Source: Psychroserpens sp. Hel_I_66
GTDB lineage: Bacteria; Bacteroidota; Bacteroidia; Flavobacteriales; Flavobacteriaceae
Direction of reading: 5' to 3'
Length of the DNA: 64,000 nt
NCBI RefSeq assembly: GCF_000799465.1
Contig: NZ_JUGU01000001.1
Span: 1,674,001 to 1,738,000, forward strand
Position numbers and translations under genes: made by a program. Shown piece after piece: positions 26,639 to 35,873 of the stretch (positions within the stretch are counted from its first letter, which is position 1; each line of letters starts with the position of its first letter). Under the pieces are notes generated by a model, which was not told the origin of the DNA, ran no database searches, and worked only from the letters and a program-made list of their open reading frames with translations.

Positions 26639-27280
26639 TTACAACATCATTTTTAACAAGTCTTTTAATTCACTTAGCATCATTGCAGTAGCTCCCCATA
26701 CTACATAACCATTAAGCATAATGGCAGGAACAGGCAATTCTCTTTGATACGATGTCATAACTTTAACGTCCTTGATATTATCATCATCCATAAAATCTTT
26801 GAGCTTCACCTCTATCAAATCTTCAACCTCTGCATCTTGTTTTATAAAATTTGGAGTCTGGTGCATAATTCCGAAGAAAGGAGAAACCGTAAAATTACTT
26901 GGCGGAATATACAACGGTGTCAGAGCTTTTAAAACTTCAATAGCTGTTTCTGGCACACCAATTTCTTCAAAAGTTTCTCTAATCGCAGTATATTCTAAAT
27001 CCAAATCACCATCTTCATATTTACCTCCGGGAAATCCCACTTGAGCAGAATGTACGCCTTTATACGTGCGTCTTAAAATTAAAATCAGATGGGTTTCTCC
27101 AGATGTATCTGGGTAAAACAAAGCCATCACACCAGCTTGTTTGGCGTTTTTCATTTTTGCTTTATTCTCTTCAATAAGTTCTTCGCGAAACGGAGGCGAT
27201 AATTTAAATTGTGAGTTCTGTCCTGGAAGTTTTAGATTTTTTATTTTTGAAGTAGATTTTATGAACGTTTCAAAATTCAT
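26639..27280 (-). CDS. Nudix hydrolase, CoA pyrophosphatase type
   Basis: The 213-residue protein has the UPF0035-like entry LILRRTYKGVHSAQVGFPGGKYEDGD, followed by the Nudix helix TAIRETFEEIGV with its metal-binding Glu residues. The combination of GQVAFPGG-like and Nudix motifs marks the NudL/CoA diphosphatase group, which cuts CoA to 4'-phosphopantetheine and 3',5'-ADP. Its start codon is only 6 bp from the divergent PPIase start. Confidence 0.88.
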   Translation of the reverse strand: MNFETFIKSTSKIKNLKLPGQNSQFKLSPPFREELIEENKAKMKNAKQAGVMALFYPDTSGETHLILILRRTYKGVHSAQVGFPGGKYEDGDLDLEYTAIRETFEEIGVPETAIEVLKALTPLYIPPSNFTVSPFFGIMHQTPNFIKQDAEVEDLIEVKLKDFMDDDNIKDVKVMTSYQRELPVPAIMLNGYVVWGATAMMLSELKDLLKMML

Positions 27281-27286
27281 TCCCTT

Positions 27287-27997
27287 ATGCGGTTTTATTT
27301 GGTAATATTAATGTGCTTGCTAATTTTTAATTGTGAAGATAAACAATCTCAAAAGAAAACTTCTACACAATCTATAGATTCTACAACCGTCAAAAAGCAA
27401 ATGGCAAAAGAGGAAGATACAGATTCCATTTCCGAAGAAATCAATGGGCAGTTTCTCTTAAATGATGAGAACGCCATGGAGTTCTTTCTGCAGTATGATA
27501 AAGAACATAAAGAAAATAAAGTTCGTATTGTGACCGATTATGGAAACATCGATATTGAGTTGTTTGAAGAAACAAAATTCCATCGTTCTAACTTTATTTA
27601 CCTCGCCAAAAAAGGCTATTTCGATGACACGCAATTTTATAGAGTGATAGAAAATTACATCATTCAAGGCGGTAGTACAGACAATCGAGAAGTCATGAAA
27701 AAGCGCAGTTTTATTGGAAGATATTTGTTACCAACAGACACCAAACGTGGCTTTCACCACGATCGTGGCGTGATTTCTATGCCAAGCAGTGATATTGAGA
27801 ACCCTTATAAACTCGCCTCGCCCTATGAGTTTTTTATCATGTTAAGGGATGTGCATGAGCTGGATGGCGATTATACAATCTTCGGAAAAGTAACCAGTGG
27901 GTTAGATGTTGCAGATAAAATTGCAAACGTCGAAACCGATGATGCCGATTGGCCTCTGAAAAATGTGTACATACGTCGGGTTGAGATTTTGGATTAG
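27287..27997 (+). CDS. Cyclophilin-type peptidyl-prolyl isomerase lipoprotein
   Basis: The 236-residue protein has a lipoprotein signal (MRFYLVILMCLLIFNC). After a linker to about residue 75 comes a cyclophilin domain: VRIVTDYGNIDIELFEE, HRSNFIYLAKKGYFDDTQFYRVIENYIIQGG and FTIFGKV-like DYTIFGKVTSGLDVADKI. It would assist folding in the periplasm. The catalytic Arg is in FYRVI. The usual GMANAG segment is replaced by GVISMPSSD, so activity may differ. Confidence 0.85.
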   Translation: MRFYLVILMCLLIFNCEDKQSQKKTSTQSIDSTTVKKQMAKEEDTDSISEEINGQFLLNDENAMEFFLQYDKEHKENKVRIVTDYGNIDIELFEETKFHRSNFIYLAKKGYFDDTQFYRVIENYIIQGGSTDNREVMKKRSFIGRYLLPTDTKRGFHHDRGVISMPSSDIENPYKLASPYEFFIMLRDVHELDGDYTIFGKVTSGLDVADKIANVETDDADWPLKNVYIRRVEILD

Positions 27998-27998
27998 C

Positions 27999-28033
27999 AT
28001 TTAGCTTTTAGCTTTTAGCTTTTAGCTTTTAGC
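27999..28033. repeat. Five tandem 7-bp units (TTTTAGC)
   Basis: ATTTAGC is followed by four exact TTTTAGC copies directly after the PPIase stop codon. The last TTAGC can pair with GCTAA at 28040-28044. It is a candidate slippage-prone microsatellite. Confidence 0.8.
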
Positions 28034-28121
28034 AAAAAAGCTAAGAAATTAACAAAAGCAAAACTATCTGTTCCCCCAATTTTGAGTATCTTCAAACTCA
28101 CAAAACCAATAGCAAAATCAA

Positions 28122-30275
28122 ATGATTTCAAAATCTATAAAAACTGCAATTTTATGCAGTATCGTTTTATGTTTTAGTTGTAAAGACGATAAAAATCAAG
28201 AAGAAAAAATGGCAAAAACCGAGTATGACAATGTGTTACTTCAAGACTGGGAAGGACCTTACCAAGGCTTACCTGCTTTTGACAAAATGAGCGTTCAAGA
28301 TGTAAAAGAAGCTGTTGAAACTGGAATGAAATTAGGTCTTGAAGACATTGATGCCATTACCAATAATACAGAAGCCCCAACTTTTGAGAATACGATTGTT
28401 CCTCTTGAAGCTTCAGCAGATGAGCTTAATCATGTATTTACTTACTACGGAATATTGAGCAGTAATATGTCGTCTCCAGAATTTAGAGATATCCAAGCAG
28501 AGCTTGCTCCTAAATTATCAGACTACAACTCTAAAATATCGCAAAACGAAAAATTGTTTAAGCGTGTGAAAGCGGTTTACGATGCGTCACAACAAAACCC
28601 ATTACCAGAAGATCAGCAACGTGTTGTCGATTTAACGTATAAAGGCTTTGAGATGAATGGTGCAAATCTTTCCGAAGAAAAGAAAAAACGCTACGCAGCG
28701 ATCAATAAAGAACTCTCGTCGCTTTACACCAAATTTTCTAACAATGTATTGCACGACGAAGAGAATTATGTGACGTACTTAAATAAAAATCAGTTAGGTG
28801 GATTATCGGAATCTTTTATGAATTCCGCAGCAAAAATCGCAAAAGATAAAGGTCAGGATGGCAAATATGCGATTACAAATTCGCGCTCATCCATGGATCC
28901 TTTTTTAACCTATTCTACAGAAAGAGAGCTAAGAAAAATCGTTTGGACCAACTATTATTCTAGAGGTGATAATGCAGATGAATTTGATAATAATGAGATT
29001 ATTGCAGAGATTTTAAGACTTAGAAAAGAGCGTGTTGGTTTAATGGGCTATGAAAATTATGCAGAGTGGAGATTGCAGGATCGCATGGCAAAAACGCCAG
29101 AAAATGCAATGGATTTAATGATGGCTGTTTGGCCTGCTGCCATTGCTCGTGTTGATGAAGAAGTTGCAGATATGCAAGCGGTTGCAGATGCCAATGGTGA
29201 TTCTATAAAAATCGAGCCTTGGGATTATCGCTATTATGCTGAAAAAGTGCGCCAGAAAAAATACGATCTAGACAGTGATGAAGTCAAGCAATATCTCCAA
29301 TTAGATAAATTAACCGAAGCTATGTTTTACGTGGCTGGTCGTTTGTTTAATTATAAGTTCACTCCTGTTGAAGACGGTAAAGTACCAATATTTCATGAAG
29401 ATGTGAAGGTTTGGGAAGTGACCGATAAAGATTCTGGAAAACATATTGGGCTTTGGTATTTAGACCCTTACGCTCGTGAAGGCAAACGTTCTGGAGCTTG
29501 GGCTACAACCTACAGAAGTTATACATCCTACAAAGGCGAGACCAATGTTTTGGCATCTAACAATTCTAATTTTGTGAAGCCTGCTCCTGGAGAACCAGTT
29601 TTGGTGTCTTGGGATGATGCAACCACATTTTTTCATGAGTTTGGGCATGCATTACATTTCTTTTCGAGCAATGTAAAATATCCAACCTTAAATAGTGGTG
29701 TTAGAGATTATACCGAGTTTCAGTCGCAATTGTTGGAGCGTTGGTTATCTACAGACGAGGTGATCAATCAATTTTTGGTACACCACAAAACTAGCGAGCC
29801 AATTCCCGCATCTTTGGTAGATAAAATCAAAAAAGCATCCACCTTTAATCAAGGTTTTGGTACTACGGAATATCTTGCATCTGCACTAATCGACATGAAA
29901 TTACACCTAGCAGATCCTACCAATATTGATATCGATACGTTTGAGCGCGAAACTTTGGCAGAATTAAATATGCCTGATGAATTACCAATGCGACACAGGA
30001 CACCACATTTTGGACATGTTTTTTCTGGTGAAGGTTATGCCACTGCATATTACGGATATATGTGGGCAGACGTGTTGACAAGCGATGCTTCTGAAGCGTT
30101 TAGGGACGCTCCTGAAGGATTTTATGATGCTGAAGTTGCAGAAAAACTCGTTAAATATTTATTTGCGCCAAGAAATTCTATGGATCCTGCGGAAGCATAT
30201 CGCTTATTTAGAGGTCGTGATGCTAAGATTGAAGCGCTGATGAAAGATCGTGGATTTCCTATGCCAACTGAATAA
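28122..30275 (+). CDS. dcp: M3-family oligopeptidase, lipoprotein (dipeptidyl carboxypeptidase type)
   Basis: The 717-residue protein has signal MISKSIKTAILCSIVLCFSC, with a lipid-modified Cys at about 20. It has the all-helical M3 fold and the zinc motif HEFGH at 505-509 (FFHEFGHALHFF), followed by YTEFQSQLLERW containing the third ligand Glu. The C-terminal FGHVFSGEGYATAYYGYMWADV holds the His/Tyr substrate-binding residues. It degrades oligopeptides in the periplasm. The size and motif order match Dcp. Confidence 0.93.
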   Translation: MISKSIKTAILCSIVLCFSCKDDKNQEEKMAKTEYDNVLLQDWEGPYQGLPAFDKMSVQDVKEAVETGMKLGLEDIDAITNNTEAPTFENTIVPLEASADELNHVFTYYGILSSNMSSPEFRDIQAELAPKLSDYNSKISQNEKLFKRVKAVYDASQQNPLPEDQQRVVDLTYKGFEMNGANLSEEKKKRYAAINKELSSLYTKFSNNVLHDEENYVTYLNKNQLGGLSESFMNSAAKIAKDKGQDGKYAITNSRSSMDPFLTYSTERELRKIVWTNYYSRGDNADEFDNNEIIAEILRLRKERVGLMGYENYAEWRLQDRMAKTPENAMDLMMAVWPAAIARVDEEVADMQAVADANGDSIKIEPWDYRYYAEKVRQKKYDLDSDEVKQYLQLDKLTEAMFYVAGRLFNYKFTPVEDGKVPIFHEDVKVWEVTDKDSGKHIGLWYLDPYAREGKRSGAWATTYRSYTSYKGETNVLASNNSNFVKPAPGEPVLVSWDDATTFFHEFGHALHFFSSNVKYPTLNSGVRDYTEFQSQLLERWLSTDEVINQFLVHHKTSEPIPASLVDKIKKASTFNQGFGTTEYLASALIDMKLHLADPTNIDIDTFERETLAELNMPDELPMRHRTPHFGHVFSGEGYATAYYGYMWADVLTSDASEAFRDAPEGFYDAEVAEKLVKYLFAPRNSMDPAEAYRLFRGRDAKIEALMKDRGFPMPTE

Positions 30276-30348
30276 ATTTACAAACTCTCTCAATAATTAT
30301 CTTAATTGAGTGATTTTATATTAATTGTTAAACATTAAAATAGACGGA

Positions 30349-30693
30349 ATGAAAAAATCACTTTTTATACTCCTATTATTTGGTCTAAGTACATACTCTA
30401 TGTCTGCACAAACTATTTTAGAATTTGAGTCCTCCCAGAGTATGTCAATCACAGGAAAAGGTCCCGGTCAAGATGCTGCAATAAACCCCTATTTTGGAAG
30501 TAACAGTTTTGGGATTATTGAGAATATCGGAAAAAATGATTTAGTTATTAGGATTCAAAAAGAAGGCAAGGTTTTAGAATTAATTACGGTTAAACCAAAA
30601 GAGACAGAGAAAGTAGAACTATTAAAAGGTTATGAGCTATATTTAGATAGTAAGAAAAAATCAAAAGCCAAGATAAGCTTCTCAAAATCATAA
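30349..30693 (+). CDS. Secreted small protein of unknown function
   Basis: The protein has 114 residues from ATG at 30349, with a signal peptide MKKSLFILLLFGLSTYSMSAQ. The mature part (about 93 residues) is beta-rich with a Gly/Pro segment (SITGKGPGQDAAINPYFGSNSF) and a basic tail (LDSKKKSKAKISFSKS). No family is recognised. It is 24 bp before the thioredoxin gene, separated by a run of 23 As, and may share its transcript. Confidence 0.65.
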   Translation: MKKSLFILLLFGLSTYSMSAQTILEFESSQSMSITGKGPGQDAAINPYFGSNSFGIIENIGKNDLVIRIQKEGKVLELITVKPKETEKVELLKGYELYLDSKKKSKAKISFSKS

Positions 30694-30714
30694 AAAAAAA
30701 AAAAAAAAAAAAAA
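30692..30714 (+). repeat. Homopolymer of 23 adenines
   Basis: The run begins directly after the T of the TAA stop region of the upstream gene and ends 3 bp before the thioredoxin ATG at 30718. It occupies the whole translation-initiation region. Confidence 0.9.
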
Positions 30715-30717
30715 GAA

Positions 30718-31227
30718 ATGAAAAAGATTGTTATTCTATTATTTGTTTTATCAAGTATAATAGTTACTGCTCAAGCAGACAAAGGTTCAATACTTAATAT
30801 AAAAGACAAAGCTGCAGATTTTACAGTAGAGATGATTGATGGTACGACGATTACACTTTCAGATTTAAAAGGAAAAGTAGTGCTTGTGAATTTTTGGGCA
30901 ACTTGGTGTGGACCTTGTATGAGTGAGTTTAAGGAAATCCCTAAGGAAATATTAGAGCGTTTTGAAGATGACGATTTTGTATTTATTCCTATTTCTAGGG
31001 GTGAAAATGAATTTTTGGTAAAACAAAAAATGGAAAGCCTTAAAACAAAAGGAATTGATTTTAATGTTGGTATTGACCCGAACAAAACTATTTGGGATAT
31101 GTACGCGACAAAGTATATCCCTAAAAATTATTTAATTGATAAAGATGGTGTGATTAGGTATATTTCTACTGGTTATTCTACAGATAGTATGAAAACGCTA
31201 GTAAATGAGATTGAGAAGTTGTTATAG
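30718..31227 (+). CDS. TlpA-like periplasmic thioredoxin
   Basis: The 169-residue protein has a signal peptide (MKKIVILLFVLSSIIVTAQA) and a redox-active WCGPC (C64, C67) in NFWATWCGPCMSEF. The cis-Pro region is YIPKNYLIDKDG. It is an AlkC/TlpA-class thiol-disulfide oxidoreductase acting in the periplasm. Its translation start lies immediately after a 23-A tract, which could make expression variable. Confidence 0.92.
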   Translation: MKKIVILLFVLSSIIVTAQADKGSILNIKDKAADFTVEMIDGTTITLSDLKGKVVLVNFWATWCGPCMSEFKEIPKEILERFEDDDFVFIPISRGENEFLVKQKMESLKTKGIDFNVGIDPNKTIWDMYATKYIPKNYLIDKDGVIRYISTGYSTDSMKTLVNEIEKLL

Positions 31228-31303
31228 TTTTTTTTCTTCTGAAAAGTTGTTAGTTCCAGGTTTAGTCGTTATTTCCTCGAAAGCAGTAATGACCATTTAA
31301 TAA

Positions 31304-31918
31304 TTACACTTCTTCCTCTTTATACAAACTAGGCAAGCTAATCTTAAATTTTACTGCGATTAACCGCACTACGATCACGATTACACCTGCAATGACGAAA
31401 ATAAAGTTAGTATCTGCCATGAATTTCCGAAGTAAAAAATAGGTAAGACCTCCTAAAATACAAGCGGTTGCGTAGATTTCTTTTCTAAACACCACTGGGA
31501 TCTCGTTACATAGAATATCACGAATTACACCACCAAAACAGGCTGTCATTGTACCGAGTGCGATACAAATTATTGGATGTAGTCCTGCAACCAATCCGGT
31601 TTCTATACCGACAACAGTGTATAATCCTATGCCAATGGTGTCAAATAAAAAGAGTGAGGTTCTTAGATAGTTAATTTTATTCCGAAGTAAAACAGCAAAA
31701 ATTGTTGTACCAATAATAACATACACGTAGGTCATGTTACGCATCCAGGAAACTGGCTCAATGCCAATCATAACATCTCGCAAAGTCCCTCCTCCTACTG
31801 CTGTAACGAATGCAATAATGAGCACTCCAAAGGGATCCATTCGCTTGTTAAGTGCCACCAATACGCCCGAAATAGCAAAGGCAATTGTTCCTAAAATGTC
31901 TATAACTTCAAAAAACAT
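31304..31918 (-). CDS. TRIC-type (UPF0126) cation channel protein
   Basis: The 204-residue protein has two repeats of three helices. Each carries the glycine motif: FAISGVLVALNKRMDPFGVLIIAFVTAVGGGTLRDVMIG (parts GGGTLRDVMIG) and CIALGTMTACFGGVIRDILCNE. The repeated GG-x-x-RD signature is diagnostic of bacterial TRIC potassium channels. It acts in the inner membrane. Confidence 0.9.
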   Translation of the reverse strand: MFFEVIDILGTIAFAISGVLVALNKRMDPFGVLIIAFVTAVGGGTLRDVMIGIEPVSWMRNMTYVYVIIGTTIFAVLLRNKINYLRTSLFLFDTIGIGLYTVVGIETGLVAGLHPIICIALGTMTACFGGVIRDILCNEIPVVFRKEIYATACILGGLTYFLLRKFMADTNFIFVIAGVIVIVVRLIAVKFKISLPSLYKEEEV

Positions 31919-31939
31919 GACGCTAGTTTTATTGTTGTA

Positions 31940-32383
31940 TTAGAGGGTTGAAGCTGTTGTGATTTTGATATCTGCCTTCAATTCTAATATTTTTTTTACA
32001 AAAGTATCATTTGTTTCTGGACTTATGTAAATTTCATCGTAGTTACCATATTTTACGATTATCCCTTTTCTTGCGGTTGCTGGTTTTAATCCAGACCAGA
32101 GGGTTTTATTTGTTATGATTTCGGTTATTTGATCGATTTGGATACTGCCTCGTAATGGTCCGCTTTTGTATTTTAAATGGGTTTGGGTCAGTTCGTATCG
32201 TGTTCCAAAATAGAGCCACAACAATAATGCTGATAGTATCAATAATATGAAGTTATTCCAAATTGATGCCTCATTTTCTAAACCACTTTGAAAGAGGTTT
32301 ACTGCTATGATGGTGATAAAAATTGCGCTAAAACCAAATGCGATCAGTTGAAAGGTGATGTCTTTCCTGCTATTGAATGTCAT
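31940..32383 (-). CDS. Membrane protein with bacterial PH-like domain
   Basis: The 147 residues have two membrane helices near the N-terminus (LIAFGFSAIFITIIAVNLF, NFILLILSALLLWLYFG). A soluble PH-like segment follows with YELTQTHLKYKSGPLRGSIQIDQITEI and YISPETNDTFVKKILEL. This pattern occurs in small membrane PH (bPH) proteins of unknown function. It is between the TRIC and RDD genes in the same direction. Confidence 0.6.
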   Translation of the reverse strand: MTFNSRKDITFQLIAFGFSAIFITIIAVNLFQSGLENEASIWNNFILLILSALLLWLYFGTRYELTQTHLKYKSGPLRGSIQIDQITEIITNKTLWSGLKPATARKGIIVKYGNYDEIYISPETNDTFVKKILELKADIKITTASTL

Positions 32384-32434
32384 GAATAATGCATGGATTA
32401 CTTAAATGATTTCATATTTCCGAAGAAAAAAAAA

Positions 32435-33196
32435 TTAAAATGAATTGGTAATAAAACTACCTTGGGTATAGTAGTTGTAATCTTTTAAAATAGTATCCAC
32501 AAATTCCATATCGCTACCGTTGTAATCTTTTATCTCAACGACTTGCACGATTTTAGTTCGTAGCTTAATAAGTGTTTCATAATCCCTTGCTGCTTTTGCT
32601 CTCACGAAGGTTTCTTTTATGATTCGAGCATCATTATCTGACAACTTGATGACGTTTGGGTAAGTTGGCACATAATTATCCTCAAGTTCCTCCAAAATAG
32701 TGTGGCTGATATTCACATTATTTTTTAAGGTAATTACCGATGTTCCTGCGGTCATATCTCCCAATCGCTGACTCTTTTTACTAGTAACGATCGCAATTAG
32801 CGCCACAATACCAGACATCATATTAAGATCTACAATTCTAAAAATCCACCTTACTAGATAATCTGCCAATGAGGCTTGGTAGCCATCAATTTTTACGACT
32901 TTTATTTTAAGAATTCTTTTGCCAATGGTTTGTCCGTCGAGAAAGGTTTCAAATACAAGTGAATAGAATATAACGGGAAGTAAAAAACTTACATAAATAG
33001 CAGTTTGTGACCATCCATCCATTTGCTCAATAGCAACGTTCCAATCAAGTAAGTTAAAGACAATTTGAAATGCTACAACCACATAAGCCAATTTAATTAT
33101 CAAATCAATAATGTACGCCAAGATGCGTTCACCAACACTTGCTGCGATGAAATTTATATTAACGTTTTGTGTGGTATTTATTTGTAACTCTACCAT
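32435..33196 (-). CDS. RDD-family membrane protein
   Basis: The protein has 253 residues from ATG at 33196. The RDD domain has three helices and starts with SVGERILAYIIDLIIKLAYVVVAF (core AYIIDL, a variant of the R-D-D motif). It continues FLDGQTIGKRILKIKVVKIDGYQASLADYLVRW and ends about residue 175. A soluble helical tail follows. It is divergent from the SpoIIM/MoxR operon with a 23-bp gap. The longer in-frame start at 33235 would overlap the neighbouring gene and is rejected. Confidence 0.85.
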   Translation of the reverse strand: MVELQINTTQNVNINFIAASVGERILAYIIDLIIKLAYVVVAFQIVFNLLDWNVAIEQMDGWSQTAIYVSFLLPVIFYSLVFETFLDGQTIGKRILKIKVVKIDGYQASLADYLVRWIFRIVDLNMMSGIVALIAIVTSKKSQRLGDMTAGTSVITLKNNVNISHTILEELEDNYVPTYPNVIKLSDNDARIIKETFVRAKAARDYETLIKLRTKIVQVVEIKDYNGSDMEFVDTILKDYNYYTQGSFITNSF

Positions 33197-33219
33197 TAAT
33201 TGCTTTAATTTGAAAGCGT

Positions 33220-34197
33220 ATGAGAGAAGTGGCATTTATTAAACAAAATAAAGAAAAATGGCTCAATTTCGAAAAGGCTATTTTTGGGAAAACCCTAAAA
33301 GATCCTGATGATTTAGCTTCTCTTTATATTCAATTGGTAAATGATCTGTCTTACGCTCAAACTTACTATCCCAAAAGTAAAACAATTCTTTATTTAAACA
33401 ACTTAGCTGCCAAAGCTTTTCAAAAAATTTATAAAACCAAGCGTGAAGACACCAATAGATTTGTACATTTTTGGAAAATCGAAGTCCCATTAATTGTTTA
33501 CGAATATAGACGTTATGTGCTTTATGCATTCCTAATATTTTTAAGTTTTGTTGCCATAGGAGCACTTTCGGCAGCTTATGATGATTCTTTTGTGAGATTG
33601 ATTTTAAGTGATGGCTATGTTAATGATACTTTAGAAAATATTGAAGCTGGAGATCCTGTTGCTGTTTATAAAAGTGGCAGTAATTGGGGAAGTTTTATTG
33701 GGATTACGCTCAATAATCTCTACGTTGGCATTAAATCATTTATTTATGGTGTTTTTGTTGGCTTAGGTACTGGTTTAGTATTGCTGTATAACGGTATTAT
33801 GGTTGGTGCATTTCAGTATTTTTTCTATAAAGAAGGAGTTCTTTGGGAGAGCGTTCGCGGAATTTGGATTCACGGTTCTATGGAGATTTTCGCTATCGTG
33901 ATTGAAGGTGCTGCAGGTTTAATTTTAGGGGCAAGCATTTTATTTCCTAAAACCTATTCTAGAATGACATCCTTTAAAATGGGAGTGAAAAATGGTGTGA
34001 AAATTTTAATAAGCACCTTCCCTTTTACAATTGCTGCAGGATTTTTAGAAGGTTACGTTACCAGATATTCCAATACTATGCCCAATTGGCTATCGGTTGG
34101 GATTATACTTTTTACACTTAGCTTAATTTCATTTTACTATTTAATCTACCCCTTTATACTTAAACATAAACTAAAAAAATTCCATGCAACTATATAA
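33220..34197 (+). CDS. Stage II sporulation protein M-like membrane protein
   Basis: The 325-residue protein has a soluble N-terminal domain (about 1-100, REVAFIKQNKEKWLNFEKAIFG). Several helices follow, with the SpoIIM features NNLYVGIKSFIYGVFVGLGTGLVLLYNGIMVGAF and HGSMEIFAIVIEGAAGLILG. The E-x-x-x-I-x-x-E-G-A-A pattern is typical of DUF95/SpoIIM. There is no sporulation in this phylum. In Bacteroidota the gene belongs to a MoxR/DUF58 locus, as here, and is the first of that operon. Confidence 0.9.
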   Translation: MREVAFIKQNKEKWLNFEKAIFGKTLKDPDDLASLYIQLVNDLSYAQTYYPKSKTILYLNNLAAKAFQKIYKTKREDTNRFVHFWKIEVPLIVYEYRRYVLYAFLIFLSFVAIGALSAAYDDSFVRLILSDGYVNDTLENIEAGDPVAVYKSGSNWGSFIGITLNNLYVGIKSFIYGVFVGLGTGLVLLYNGIMVGAFQYFFYKEGVLWESVRGIWIHGSMEIFAIVIEGAAGLILGASILFPKTYSRMTSFKMGVKNGVKILISTFPFTIAAGFLEGYVTRYSNTMPNWLSVGIILFTLSLISFYYLIYPFILKHKLKKFHATI

Positions 34198-35125
34198 ATC
34201 GAGAGGCTTTGGAGAATACTTTCAAGATACATTTGCATTTCTAAAGCATAACGGAAAGCACTTGTTCAAGCATTTTTTTATTATCAATGGAATTTTTCTT
34301 TTGATCTTAGTAGTCATAGGTTATTTCTTCAGTAAGTTTTATACTCAAGTTCTTTTTGGAGGTTTATTAACTGGTAATGGCTCAGCTATTGACGATTACA
34401 TGAACGAAAACTTGGGCGTGTTCATTCTATTGGTTATAATCTTTGTGGTTGTAGGTTTAATTGCTGCAGTGATCTCTTATTCATTTATGCCCATCTATTT
34501 AAAATTGTTCAATGAAAATGATGGTAAAAACTTTAACGCAACAGATATTATAAATGAATATAAAGCCAATATTGGAAAGATCTTTATATTTCTTCTCTGC
34601 GGAATAATCATTGGTATCCCAGTAATTTTAGTAGTTGGCATACTAATGTTCATCCTAACCATTACAATTATTGGTTTGTTAGCATTACCATTAGTAATTG
34701 GAGCTGTAAGTCTGTTTTATCAAGGCACGCTCATGGAATATCTAAATAACAAAAAGCAAATTTGGGAAAGTTTTGGATATGCCTGGCAAATGATAAGTTC
34801 TAAATTTTGGGCAGCAATAGGGTGCGTTGGGCTATTTTATTTAATGAGTTACATCGCACAAAATGTTGTGGCACTCATACCGTACATTTTTGGAATGGTG
34901 AACCTATTTACAGAAATTGAAACCAATACTGCGCCAGAGCCAATGGCAATACAAAAAACGATGACCGTAATGATGCTCGCCATTTTTCTATTAACATTTT
35001 TGGTAAGTAGCATTTTAAATGTCATTGTGCAACTCAATCAAGGCGTGGTGTATTACAGTCTTAAAGAAGACAACGAAAACATCAATACCAAAAGCGATAT
35101 TGACCTAATAGGATCTGGTGAGTAG
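34184..35125 (+). CDS. Multi-pass membrane protein of the MoxR/DUF58 operon
   Basis: The 313 residues contain about six helices, including HFFIINGIFLLILVVIGYFF, VFILLVIIFVVVGLIAAVISYSF and ILMFILTITIIGLLALPLVIGAV. There are no recognised catalytic residues. It overlaps the SpoIIM-like gene by 14 bp and the DUF4129 gene by 8 bp, so it is translationally coupled to both. Its position is conserved in flavobacterial loci of this kind, to my recollection. Confidence 0.75.
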   Translation: MQLYKSRGFGEYFQDTFAFLKHNGKHLFKHFFIINGIFLLILVVIGYFFSKFYTQVLFGGLLTGNGSAIDDYMNENLGVFILLVIIFVVVGLIAAVISYSFMPIYLKLFNENDGKNFNATDIINEYKANIGKIFIFLLCGIIIGIPVILVVGILMFILTITIIGLLALPLVIGAVSLFYQGTLMEYLNNKKQIWESFGYAWQMISSKFWAAIGCVGLFYLMSYIAQNVVALIPYIFGMVNLFTEIETNTAPEPMAIQKTMTVMMLAIFLLTFLVSSILNVIVQLNQGVVYYSLKEDNENINTKSDIDLIGSGE

Positions 35126-35873
35126 ATTTATCAACCTACATATCATCCTTTTTTTCTTCGGAATAACACTATCAAACGCATCAAGTTTAGATACTACCAC
35201 TACAGTTCAGACCATGCAGGATTCCGTTTACGTAGATACAGAGCCTATTGAAAAACGAGAGTACGACAATCTCAAAGAGAAATATAATGATGACGAATTT
35301 ATCTACGAGCGCACGGTAGATAACTCTGGCTGGTGGACAAGATTCAAGCAGTGGCTGTCCGATTTTATTAAAAACCTATTTGATATCAATAGCGACGCCA
35401 AAGCTGCCAATATTACAGATATCGCCCTAAAGATTTTCTATGTCGTTATCTTTTTACTCGTCGTTTATTTTATAGTCAGAGCCATTATTAACAAAGAAGG
35501 AAATTGGATCTTCGGAAAATCTAGCGATAAGTCTATTATTCCCGTTACAGACATAGAGAACAACATTTACGAAACCGATTTTAAAACATTAATTGCAGAA
35601 GCAGAAAATGAGAACAATTACAGACTGGCCATTAGGTTTTACTATTTATGGTTGCTCAAGACGCTTTCAGAAAAAGAAATCATTGACTATGATGTAGAAA
35701 AAACAAATAGCGATTATTTTATTGAAATCGCCAATGAAGACACAAAAAAGGAATTTTCATACACCTCATATTTGTACAATTACATCTGGTATGGCGAATT
35801 TGATATTGACCAGCCACAGTTTGAAAAAGCTAAAAAAGCATTTACTCAATTTTTAAGAACCCATTGGAAATGA
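35118..35873 (+). CDS. DUF4129-domain protein
   Basis: The 251-residue protein has a signal-like N-terminus (FINLHIILFFFGITLSNASS), an acidic periplasmic region and a membrane helix (IFYVVIFLLVVYFIVRAII). Its cytoplasmic C-terminal DUF4129 segment reads NYRLAIRFYYLWLLKTLSEKEIIDYD and YNYIWYGEFDIDQPQFEKAKKAF. DUF4129 proteins accompany MoxR AAA+ ATPases and DUF58 proteins. It overlaps both neighbours. Confidence 0.85.
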   Translation: MSRFINLHIILFFFGITLSNASSLDTTTTVQTMQDSVYVDTEPIEKREYDNLKEKYNDDEFIYERTVDNSGWWTRFKQWLSDFIKNLFDINSDAKAANITDIALKIFYVVIFLLVVYFIVRAIINKEGNWIFGKSSDKSIIPVTDIENNIYETDFKTLIAEAENENNYRLAIRFYYLWLLKTLSEKEIIDYDVEKTNSDYFIEIANEDTKKEFSYTSYLYNYIWYGEFDIDQPQFEKAKKAFTQFLRTHWK

